NCBI GenBank assembly: GCA_964035795.1
Contig: OZ038322.1
Coordinates: forward strand, 19,942,674-20,006,673
Length of the DNA stretch: 64,000 nucleotides
Origin: Pterobdella sp. o SKG-2022
Taxonomy: Eukaryota; Annelida; Clitellata; Hirudinida; Piscicolidae
Reading direction: 5' to 3'
The notes beneath the pieces are model-generated. The model was not told the DNA's origin, did no database searches, and saw only the letters and a program-made list of their open reading frames with translations. Below are positions 1-9,178 of this stretch, one piece after another. Positions within the stretch are counted from its first letter, which is position 1, and every line of letters begins with the position of its first letter. The translations under genes and the position numbers were made by a program.

Positions 1-300
1 CTTCCCGTAAGATGAAGTTACATTCTCAAGTGACAGTATAAATAAACTCCAAAAAGTATTTCATTTGAATATTTATGTTTGGTTCGAATTATTAAAACAT
101 AATTTAATGAATTTTGAAATGAATTTTCAGCCAAATGGAATTTTACAGTGTTTCTCTATTCAATGTTAACCATATTTTTATCGGCGTTTTACACACGATA
201 AATTGTCTTAATATATTTGTGTACGAACACAGTAACAAATATCAATACCTTAAAAAAAATTAAATTGAAAAAGGTGATTACACATACAACAAGGAATTAC

Positions 301-3300
301 AAAGACCTTCCATTGATTATGATTTCTTTAGTTCTGGCAGGTGCTTTGAAACGCCGTTCTTCGCCGTCCTTTTCAACAACTTCTATATTTGCATATTCAA
401 AAGATATATTCTAATCATATAATTATATCTTAATTGGAAAGATTATTTAAATACAAATAAATGTGGGTATTATGTAATTTTGTAACGAAAAACATCAATT
501 AAGAGGAATTTTTAATAAATTTATTGAGAATCAAAGGCTATAATTTTCGATAAGTTTAGCCTTATCATGAAACGTTAGCGGAAAAAATTAAATCGTAACT
601 ATCTATGTGGGTAAGAAGTATTTAAAATTGCAAAAATTGCTTAATAAAAAAAAAAATCTAGCAACCCTCAATATAGTGAGGATAAAACCAGATTTAAAGC
701 TTGGTTTCCATCCATCCATATTACAATGTAGTTTATAATAAATGAAAACAGAGCATACCAATTGATTATTAATCATATTATAAATTAATATATCTAGTTT
801 GCGAGTTAGTATGCGAGTTCACGATATCGTGATAGAGTTTGATTTCTGTCACTTTTCAATTTTCTCGCTGTATTAAAAATGACTTGCAGATATAAAATAG
901 ATTGTTTGTAAATAAAAAAAAATTCATTTAGCTGCATTCTTATTTGGTTATTTGAAGTCATGAAACATGTGCTATGAAGTGGAAGCAAGGGCATTTTTTT
1001 GCTCCACAAATTTTTTCATGAATATACAAAATAAAGCAATGGCCCTCAGTCCCCAGCAGCTCTTGAATGGGCAGAGGGTGCTAAGAAATCCTGGGCTTTC
1101 TTCTATTTCTTCTTGTTCTTTTGGGAGGTTTGCGCGTATGCCCCACAACGTGGAAGATCGATGAGTGAAAAGGAGAAGTTTTATGAAGAGATGGCAAGAG
1201 GGTGTGAAGTGGAAAATGCAAATGAAGTTTTGATTTGCTTAGGAGACTTCAATGGACACATTGGCAAAGAGGTTGATGGGTTTGAAGGTGTTCATGGAGG
1301 TTTCGGAATAGGCAAGAGAAACTTGGAGGATAGATTGCTCTTAGAATTTTGTGTTGAAAAGGATCTGTGTGTGGGTAATAGTTGGTTCGAGAAAAAGGAT
1401 AATAGGAAGGTAACTTTTAATGAGGGGTGTAGTGGGACAGAGATTGACTTTGTGTTGATGAAGAAGAAGCAGAGGAAGTTTCTGATGGATGTAAGGGTAA
1501 TTGGAGGTGAGCTTCAGCATAAGCTTCTGAAGGTAGTCTTAGACAGAAGATGGCTTAAAAATGCCCGAAATAGCTGTTCTAAAAAGGAATATCGCACAAA
1601 AGTGTGGAAACTTTTGAACGAAGATATCAAAACAAAAATTTTGGAAAAAATGGAAGTTTTGTATGAGAAATGCGCTGAACAAAATGCATGGTTAAAATGT
1701 AAGTCTTCCGTTCTTAAAGCTGCTGAAGAGGTGTGTGGTACGAGTGAAGGTAGGCCTCAGCATGGTGAAACTTGGTGGTGGAATCAGGATGTGCAAAAAG
1801 CCATCTCAGAGAAGAGAAAAAGTTTTCAGAGGTGGAAGCAACTTCCATCGGCTGAAAATAAATCTTGCTATCTTTCGGACAAAAGGAAAGCCAAGAGAGC
1901 TGTTGCTGAGGCAATGAAGAATGAGGCGGTGAAAGATATGGAGGAGATACGGAATGACAGAAATGTCGTATTCCGTAGAATAAGAATGATGAAGAAAGAA
2001 GCAAACGACTTAGCAGGTAATAATTGCATTAAAGACGAAAATGGGAAGATTGTATTTGCCGAGGATGGTCGGAAGAGAGTGTGGAAGGAGCACATGAAGG
2101 CCATCATGAATGAGGAGAATCCATGGGATGGGATGGTGAATGTAGAAGTGGTTGAAGGTCCCATGGAACCATTTGCTATGAACGAAGTGGAAAGAGCGCT
2201 AGGAATCATGAAGAATGGCAAGGCCAGTGGTCCAACTGGAATTGTCAAGGAGCACCTAGCTGCTTCTCCACATGGTAAGCAAGTTATTTTGCAAATAACG
2301 AATGAAATCCTCAATGGAATGGATATGCCTCATGACTGGAGCATGAGTACAGTTGTTCCCATTTATAAAAAGAAGGGTAGCGTTATGGACTGTGCGAGAT
2401 ATCGAGGTGTAAAGCTTTTAGAGCATGGTATGAAAGTTGTGGAAAGGTTGCTGGAGAAGAGGTTAAGAAGGTTAGTGAAAGTTGACCAAATACAATTTTG
2501 TTTTATGCCTGGCAAAAGCACAGTGGACGCTATTTTTATTCTTAGGAGAATGAAGGAAGGCTACCTTGAGAAGAATAGGAAGCTTTTTATCTGTTTTGTT
2601 GATTTGGAGAAGGCTTTTGATCGGGTACCAAAAAAGGTGATTGAATGGGCGCTGAGAAAGAAGTTGGTATCGGAAAGGTTGGTTCAGGCAGTTATGTCGA
2701 TGTACAAAGGAGCAAAAACGCGGGTTAAGGTTGGAGGTGGCCATTCGGAAGAATTTGATGTTGGTGTAAGTGACCATCAAGGATCGGTTCTTTCGCCGTT
2801 TTTGTTTTCAATAGTGCTAGACGTATTGTCGGAAGACGGAAGAAAAGGTGCTTTATATGAACTGCTTTATGCAGATGATTTGGTCTTGATGGCAGAGACT
2901 ATGGAAGAACTAGAAGCACAATTCATCCGTTGGAAGGCAGCCTTCGAAGGGAAAGGATTAAAGGTTAATCTGGGGAAGACAAAGGTCATGGAGAGTAGTG
3001 GTGGTGGTGGGATTGTTGTCTTGGCTAAGATTGATCCATGTGGTGTGTGTGGTAAGAAGGCTAAGGTAAATTGTGTGAGATGCAAGATATATAAGAAGTG
3101 GATTCATGGGCGGTGTGCTAGGGTAAAGAGAGTTTCTCATAGGATGAATGGAAATTTTGAATGTAGGGTTTGCATGAATGGTGGAATGTAAGAATGCTTC
3201 AAATGGTTGTTTAGGTGAGTTGGAGAGGGTAAATAGTTATTGTTATTTAGGAGACAATGTGAATGGTGGAGGAGGAAGTGAGCTAGCTGTTACACGAAGG

Positions 3301-4779
3301 ATCGGGCTGGGTTGGAAGGCATTCAACAGTGCGTCTTCTATGTTATGTGGTAAAAGACAAACATGGAATATTAAAGGAGAAATTTATAGGACATGTGAGG
3401 CCTGTCATGACATATGGCTCGGAAACCTGGGTAGTAAGATCCGTTGAAGAGAGTATTTTGAGAAGAGCAGAAAAACGGATGCTTAAAATGATGTCTGGTG
3501 TGCAACTAGCTGATGGCGTGAGTACAAAAGAGTTGATGGTTAGATTGGGGTTGGATAGTATAATCGTTGAAGTGGTGAGGCAAGGGAGTTTGAGATGGCT
3601 GGTTCATGTAGTAAGAAAAGAGGATGACGACTGTGTCAAACAGGCGTGGAGGTTTGAGGTTGTAGGTAGTAGAAGAAGAGGAAGGCCAAGGTTAACCTGG
3701 AAAGGGATGATGGAAAACCTTTGTCGTGGGCTTGGATTAGTTCTTAAAGATGGCTGACACGATGAAATGGAGGGAGAGGGTTAGGTCATGGAAAAAAGTC
3801 AGTGACCCCTTGGAAAAGGGAAAGATGCTGACTATAATAAAATGATGATGATGATGATGATGAGTTTCACATTAGAGCTACAAACACAAAACAAAATTAC
3901 AGCTTCTGAAACATATTCATAAAAGATATTATCTTATTTCAAAAATATATCAACACAAAAAACATAGACAAACCAAGTTTTTCATAGTATGAAGCTTCAA
4001 TTTTAGAAGCTCGTGGAATGATGCCAGGGTCCATAGAACTAGTCTTCAACAAATTGCTCAAGACAAAAACTAACAGAATGGCTACTATAAATGGTTGGGG
4101 AAATGATATTTTTTTCTAAAATAAACTAAATATCTAAACAAAACAAAAACCTTAATTTTAATATATTTAAACTTTTATTCAAAAATATCTAAATAAAGCA
4201 TGCTAGGTTTCCCAAAACATTCTCTTTTAAAAATAATTTTATGGAATTTAAAACTTTATAAAATAAATTTGAAAATTATTGTTCTTTACATTGCTAATTT
4301 TATTTAAGTATCAACTGAAAATTTGTTACCAGTTATTGGAATAAAAATACTGATTTCTGTTGCAAGGTAGGGACAACTACAAAAGTTTATGATAATCGAT
4401 TAAAAATAAAAGTTGTATTTCATAATTTTTAAAATGTTCTAATGACATACTCAAAAATGAAATAGAGTGTTGAGATGGTGATGATAAGAAAACATGTAAG
4501 ATAGAAAATGCCTTTTTCATGTGAAGTAATCAAATATCCATCACAATAAAATGAATTTCTTCCTGGAATAATTGAGAAAATTATATAAATTGTGAGTATA
4601 AATGAAATACTCAAACCTGGAAACTCTTGCCATATTTTTTTTTGTTTTGGAAGTTTTTTTATTTTATCATTTTTATGCACAGGAGATATTTGTTTCAATT
4701 GGGTAAATGAGTGGGTATTTTCATCAGAAAAACTTGTTGGCGATTCAGTTGCCACTGGTTTGTAAACTAACTTGTTCAT
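301..4779 (-). CDS. DHHC palmitoyltransferase of the ZDHHC9/14/18 group, 5' part only
   Basis: Three exons on the minus strand: 4447-4779 (start codon at 4779), 3974-4115 and 301-382. Exon 1 encodes a polar cytosolic N-terminus, then PGRNSFYCDG and HEKGIFYLT leading into a membrane helix. Exon 2 encodes the second helix followed by LLKTSSMDPGIIPRAS, the stretch that precedes the catalytic domain in this group. Exon 3 carries PARTKEIIINGRS, the segment just before the DHHC cysteine-rich domain. The catalytic DHHC exon lies left of the window. Phases agree at both junctions (0 and 1). The exon 1 donor is non-consensus: a stronger GTATGT two bases away would put a stop in exon 2. Family members transfer palmitate to cysteines of membrane proteins at Golgi or plasma membrane. 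Which of ZDHHC9, 14 or 18 is closest cannot be told from this part. Confidence 0.78.
488..580 (+). repeat. Palindromic element family A, degraded copy
   Basis: It shares AAAACATCAATT, then CTATAATTTTCGATAAG and AGCCTTATCA, with the copies near 34.8 kb and 48.9 kb. The right arm of the palindrome is missing. It lies in intron 2 of the palmitoyltransferase gene. Confidence 0.6.
658..735 (+). repeat. Dispersed repeat family C
   Basis: CCCTCAATATAGTG followed by a GGATTTAAA-like segment and CCATATTACAATGTA recurs near 60170-60235 in DIP2 intron 1. A short reverse-complement piece lies at about 5881-5897 in a UNG intron. Only three diverged matches are visible, so the element's limits are uncertain. 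Confidence 0.35.
1120..3862 (+). mobile_element. RTE-clade non-LTR retrotransposon (LINE), 5'-truncated and decayed copy 1
   Basis: The main ORF (start 1113, stop 3189-3191, 692 residues) begins inside the apurinic endonuclease domain, with VCAYAPQRGRS and the GDFN motif at residues 44-47. Reverse transcriptase follows: YRGVKLLEHGMK, FVDLEKAFDRVP (catalytic Asp497) and YADD (586-589). A Cys/His cluster resembling a PHD finger comes next, then a C-terminal domain with ending motif RRRGRPRLTW. The GVKLLEH and FMPGKSTVDA boxes fit the RTE clade, as does the short-unit (ATG)n tail at 3842-3862. The element is dead. Compared with copy 2 it lacks 8 nt near 3180 and 2 nt near 3396, and a third frame break lies near 3756. 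The endonuclease N-terminus is absent. It sits antisense in intron 2 of the palmitoyltransferase gene. The exact 5' junction is uncertain. Confidence 0.88.
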
Positions 4780-5061
4780 TTTTCAAATCTTCATGAATAT
4801 ATTTATTATATTTACACAAAAAAATTATAATTAATAAACTACATTTATAAAGACTTAGTAACGAAATTTAATGTTGGCAAAACTCTCTGATAAAACCCCT
4901 AATTTGAATTATTTATATTTACAAAAAATTTTTATTAATTCGAAAACTGGATTAAAAATTTAGAAAAAATTAATAAATCTACTGTTACTATTACCTTTTT
5001 AAAACATTATTCTAACATATAATTGCAATTTGCTTTTAAAAGTTCATTTATAGCGGCAAAA
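4780..5061. promoter_or_regulatory. Short divergent intergenic promoter region, palmitoyltransferase / UNG
   Basis: Only 282 bp separate the two opposing start codons, so both core promoters and both 5' UTRs must lie here or inside the neighbours. The sequence is AT-rich and I see no convincing TATA box for either direction. Confidence 0.5.
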
Positions 5062-7786
5062 ATGAGTTGCACAAAAAACTCTTTAAAAAGAAGCAGAGAT
5101 GGTACATCCACTATACAGGTTATATATTTTAAGTTTTAAAGAATAATATCTTTAGTTTAAATTCAACTTATACTTGTCTAATCCCTCTTGTTTAACAACC
5201 TTGGTTTAATAATTACCTAAAATTGCGACTTTAACTGAAATTGCTAAAAATTCTTTTTCAGACAAAATTAACTTTCAAAAAACTAACAGACAATTCAAAA
5301 ACTGCTTCAAATGTCAATCTTTCAATAACAAAAAGTCCCCTAACAGACACAAATATTTCTGTTTTGGAACACACATCTAAAAAACCGAAGCTAACATTGG
5401 AAAATGAAATTACTAATGAAAAAGAGGTAAATAGTCTTCAAACAAAAATCATCTCTAATTCTAGACTACTATCGACTCAGGAGTCTTTCATCGAAGAAAA
5501 GAAAATGAAAGCAAAAATGAAATTGGTTACTACAAAAACTAACGGACTCGTTTGCAACATGGGAATCACCTGGTTTAATGCTTTGAGTGGAGAGTTTGAT
5601 AAACCTTATTTCCAAAAGGTTTTTTGTAAATAATGTGAATACACCAAAATCAAATTCAAAAATTTTTTCACAAAATCGATTTTGCCAGCTCAGTAAGTTC
5701 GTATTTGATGAGAGGAAAGTGAAGACGATATATCCTCCAACAGAAAAAGTGTTCACATGGACTCAAGTTGTGCCCATCAACCAGGTTGTTGTTAACATGA
5801 TGCTTTTTTTTTGTTTGAAGCTATTTTCTCATATTTCCAACTTAGACTGATAGCTACCAGAATTTTAGATTCAGTTCAATTCCCACTATACTGAGGGTGG
5901 CCAAATTTACTTCATTTACAAAACATTTTCTGTAATTTTATATATACCTAATCTCTATTTTTTCCTATCTAACACATCTTTCTCTTTTCAGCCAACTTTA
6001 CTAATTTTTGTTTTTCCATTTAACTTTGGGCCTACACTTCTTTTCAAAACCATAATTTTTAAAAGTGAGTGTCTAAACATTCTTCTCATCCCTCATTACA
6101 TGACCAAACCTGCTTACACTTCAACTAAAATTTAAAGTTTTTTTTAAACTTAACCTATCAATTAATTTATTAAATTTTTTTATTTAATAAAAAATCAATT
6201 TTAATACTTTAAATTTTATCATCATTTCAAATTGATAAAATTCAAAAAGTTTTGAAGGTATATGTTGTATTTGGTTACATCAACACAGGTCAAGGTGGTT
6301 ATAGTGGGACAGGATCCTTACCATGGTCCTAAGCAAGCTCATGGTAACTTATTGTTTGTTCTGAAAATTTAGCCTCTATAATCATGCTATATAATAAACT
6401 TTAACTTTGTTTTTTTCCTATTTGTTAGAATAATACAATATAGTTTCAAACATACTATATTATAGTTCTTATCATTCTGTTATATTATACTTATTTTTTA
6501 ATACATTTTTCAGGTCTTTGTTTCAGTGTGACCAAAGATGTAGCCATTCCACCAAGGTTATATAAACACTGTTTAATGGCTAAAATTTCCAAGTATTAGG
6601 GATTTGTATTGCTTCATTTTAGAAATTGTTTTGGGGGTTTTGATAATTTTTTCTCTAGTCTCAGTTGTAGAAGATTTTTACATCATTTTCATAACTAAGC
6701 TCTTACACTTTGAATAAATAATACAATATTTTGAAAAAAATTATTACTTGCATTTAAATAATTAATTTTCAACACATCACTTAAGCCTGCAAAACATGTA
6801 TAAGGAGATTGAATCATCACTACCACCATTCAAACCACCACGTCATGGCCATCTGCTGGGATGGGCAGAGCAAGGTTGTGATGTTTTTTGCTTAGTGGAT
6901 ATGTGTCTCATTGTTGATTTGAATATTTTTTTGAGGAATATGTTGGTTTTCAAAATGTCATTTCAAATTTATTGTTGAGTTTAAATACATTCATTTAAAT
7001 GAGATTTTCAAATTAGTGTGGCAGCTTATGATACAATTGCCAAACTGACTCTTGTTTACTGATGATCAACTTGAAATCATATTCATTACTAGAGTTGTTC
7101 AATAATGCATTGATTTCATTAAAATGATTTTTTTCAGGTGTTCTCCTTTTGAACTCAGTTTTAACAGTGAGGCAACATGAAGCTAACAGTCATAAAGATA
7201 TGGGTTGGGAAAGGTTTGAGACAAAATCATTTTTTTATTATTCTATTTCTTTAAGAGTTATTCATTTTCATCGGAAATTAATCTCTTGTATAATGAAATG
7301 CTAAGCACAAAAATCTCTAAGCTACTGGATAATGACGATGGTTTATTAATGTTACAGATTGACGGATGCGGTGATGGACTGGTTAAATACAAATTCACTA
7401 AACCTTGTCTTCATGTTATGGGGCAGTTATGCCCAAAAGAAGGGATTAAGGATTAATAAGGTACTCTTTATGATTATAACTCAGTCCTAAGTCATTAGTT
7501 ATGTTTGTGGCGTGTGTAGCACAAAGGTGGATTTGAAAAACGCTTTAATTTTATTTTATATATGGCCAAAGATGTGTGCTTTAAATTTCTTTGAATTCAA
7601 ATATTTTATTGAATCATATCCTGGTGAAACAATTATTGACAGAATAAGCACTTGATCTTGAAGGCTGTCCACCCATCACCCTTGTCAGCGCATCGTGGTT
7701 TCTTTGGCTGCAATCATTTCAAGATGTGCAATGATTATTTACGAGAAAATAATAAGAAGCAGATTGATTGGTGTCGTCTCCCATAG
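5062..7786 (+). CDS. UNG: Uracil-DNA glycosylase, complete
   Basis: Nine exons: 5062-5118, 5262-5618, 5689-5784, 6289-6343, 6514-6556, 6786-6874, 7138-7213, 7358-7460 and 7643-7786. All phases agree, giving 339 residues. The water-activating loop GQDPYHGP is encoded in exon 4 (catalytic Asp179). Further family motifs are [32 protein letters not shown] and [10 protein letters not shown]. The DNA-intercalation loop [13 protein letters not shown] carries His302. The enzyme excises uracil from DNA in base excision repair. The first ~130 residues are Lys/Ser/Thr-rich and poorly conserved, as expected for the N-terminal extension that directs nuclear or mitochondrial targeting and binds PCNA or RPA; no specific motif is claimed here. 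It is transcribed away from the palmitoyltransferase gene and ends 23 bp from a convergent small ORF. Confidence 0.95.
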
Positions 7787-7809
7787 TTTTCAGTTGCACC
7801 TTTAGTTAT

Positions 7810-8025
7810 TCATGTTTTATTGCTGTCCATGTCCTTGTGTATATTTTTTGGTTTTATTTGAAGAATTCTTGTAGACATTTTTATAATTTTTGGACTAAAG
7901 TCAAGTTTTTGAAGTTTTGTGAATACAACTTCTAATTGGGTTAAATCTTTCATGGTATTACAACGAAACGGATATTCATAAATAGTTGCTAATAATTGTT
8001 TGAATAGAGAATTCATAACTTGCAT
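7810..8025 (-). CDS. Small unassigned ORF, 71 residues
   Basis: A single uninterrupted ORF from an ATG at 8025 to a stop at 7810. The frame is also open for about 23 codons upstream. Its codon use is not obviously random, and it contains two amphipathic segments around LLATIYEYP and QLEVVFTKLQ. The spacing is loosely like a TFIIS N-terminal (LW) helical bundle, but the match is too weak for a call. A TATAAATA on the same strand at 8090-8083 would place transcription start about 30 bp above the ATG. It may instead be the last exon of an unseen transcript, or chance. It converges tail-to-tail on UNG. Confidence 0.3.
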   Translation of the reverse strand: MQVMNSLFKQLLATIYEYPFRCNTMKDLTQLEVVFTKLQKLDFSPKIIKMSTRILQIKPKNIHKDMDSNKT

Positions 8026-8082
8026 ATTAGTGCGTGTTGAATTTTTAGTATTAATCTTATTGAGATTAATTCTTACGTATAC

Positions 8083-8110
8083 TATTTATAAGCCTCTTGG
8101 CCTATAAAAG
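8083..8110. promoter_or_regulatory. Two opposing TATA boxes, divergent core promoter
   Basis: TATAAATA reads on the minus strand (8090-8083) and TATAAAAG on the plus strand (8103-8110), 12 bp apart. The plus box lies 43 bp before the ATG of the secreted-protein gene. The minus box lies 58 bp before the ATG of the 71-residue ORF. Confidence 0.45.
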
Positions 8111-8145
8111 AAAGAAATTACAATGAAAATTTTTCAAGTGCGAAA

Positions 8146-8542
8146 ATGACAAAAATAAATCACATATACCTCGTTGGATTGTGTTTGGTTTTTGGGGTTT
8201 TGTCAGAAAGAATTGCTTCCAAAGAAGTGGATATTCGATCAAAAGATACCAACACCACAGAAGCAAGTAAGAAACATTGTTAACATTTGACCTTTCGACA
8301 CTATAAAAACAGCCTTCTAGCGTCTAGGAAACAAAAACGTTATTGTATTTTATAATCGTTTAGATCCAGTGAATTCTGCAGTCAAACAGAGTTTGTTCCA
8401 GCGGATAACTTCACCACCTACAGTGCTTTCAGCAACTAATGATAAACAAGCGTTTCCTTTGGTTACTCCCCCCTTTTGGCCTCCCAACAACAAGACAACA
8501 CCCCATGTGCCGTTTGCTAGAAAAACTCCGAAGAATGATTAA
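8146..8542 (+). CDS. Small secreted protein, 99 residues, two exons
   Basis: Exon 1 is 8146-8266 and exon 2 is 8364-8542. The donor is GTAAG and the acceptor TTTAG, joined in phase 1. The protein opens with a clear signal peptide (MTKINHIYLVGLCLVFGVLS, residues 1-20). The mature part is about 79 residues, polar and then Pro-rich, with TPPFWPPNNKTTPHVPFARK near the C-terminus and one N-glycosylation sequon (NKT). It has no cysteine after the signal peptide. A TATAAAAG lies 43 bp upstream of the start. An ATG at 8123 opens only an eight-codon frame and probably lies above the transcription start. I recognise no family. It could be a secreted peptide precursor, but no GKR-type amidation site is present. 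Confidence 0.7.
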
Positions 8543-9178
8543 ATGTTGTCTTTAGTTTCCCCATTAAACACTTGATATAAGATATATTAAAATAGTTTAC
8601 CGTGAAATATTGTGTTAGAATGATTTTCATTATTGCTATTTCAAAATGTTTCTTAAAAATATTTAAGGAATATATCTTCTAAAGAATTATTCTCATTCGT
8701 CAACCGTCACGTTTTTCACTAATTCAAAGTTATTTACCTTATATTTCAAACGTAAGGACCACCGGCTTAACCTGTTGTTTTTATAGTTGGTTTATAAAAC
8801 ACTTGAACCCTTATGCTATCTTTCATAGTCGTGAGACATAATCTATCATGTTATTCAACCATTTTTCATTCCTTATATGAGTTCTCTTAGATTTAAAATT
8901 TCAATATTCACAATTTTTAGACAATGTTTTTGGAAAACATATATGATTAGAAATTTTGAATGATAATATTTTCTTAATTTTCACGGCCATCTCTTTTTTA
9001 CCTTTGAATTTGGTTAATCAACTAAAAGTAAATACCGCTATCAACGCTTTGTTCAAGGCATAAAAAACCGAAAAGACAAAAGACCAAACATTTTACAATA
9101 AATTATTTCAGTTTTATTTTGAACCTAATTATTTTTTGAATGCAGTTTATTTCTAACTTATAATTTTGAGCACAAGCC
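8543..9178. other. Intergenic stretch, nothing recognised
   Basis: About 640 bp of AT-rich DNA between the secreted-protein gene and the neuroligin-like gene. It must hold the 3' UTR of the first and the promoter of the second. I see no ORF or repeat of note. Confidence 0.5.

Noticed and set aside
967..1164. 65-codon frame just above the LINE
   Set aside because: It overlaps the LINE's 5' junction in another frame and resembles no family.
1714..2314. Minus-strand frames over the LINE
   Set aside because: Shadows of the reverse transcriptase ORF on the other strand. The same shadows recur over copy 2.
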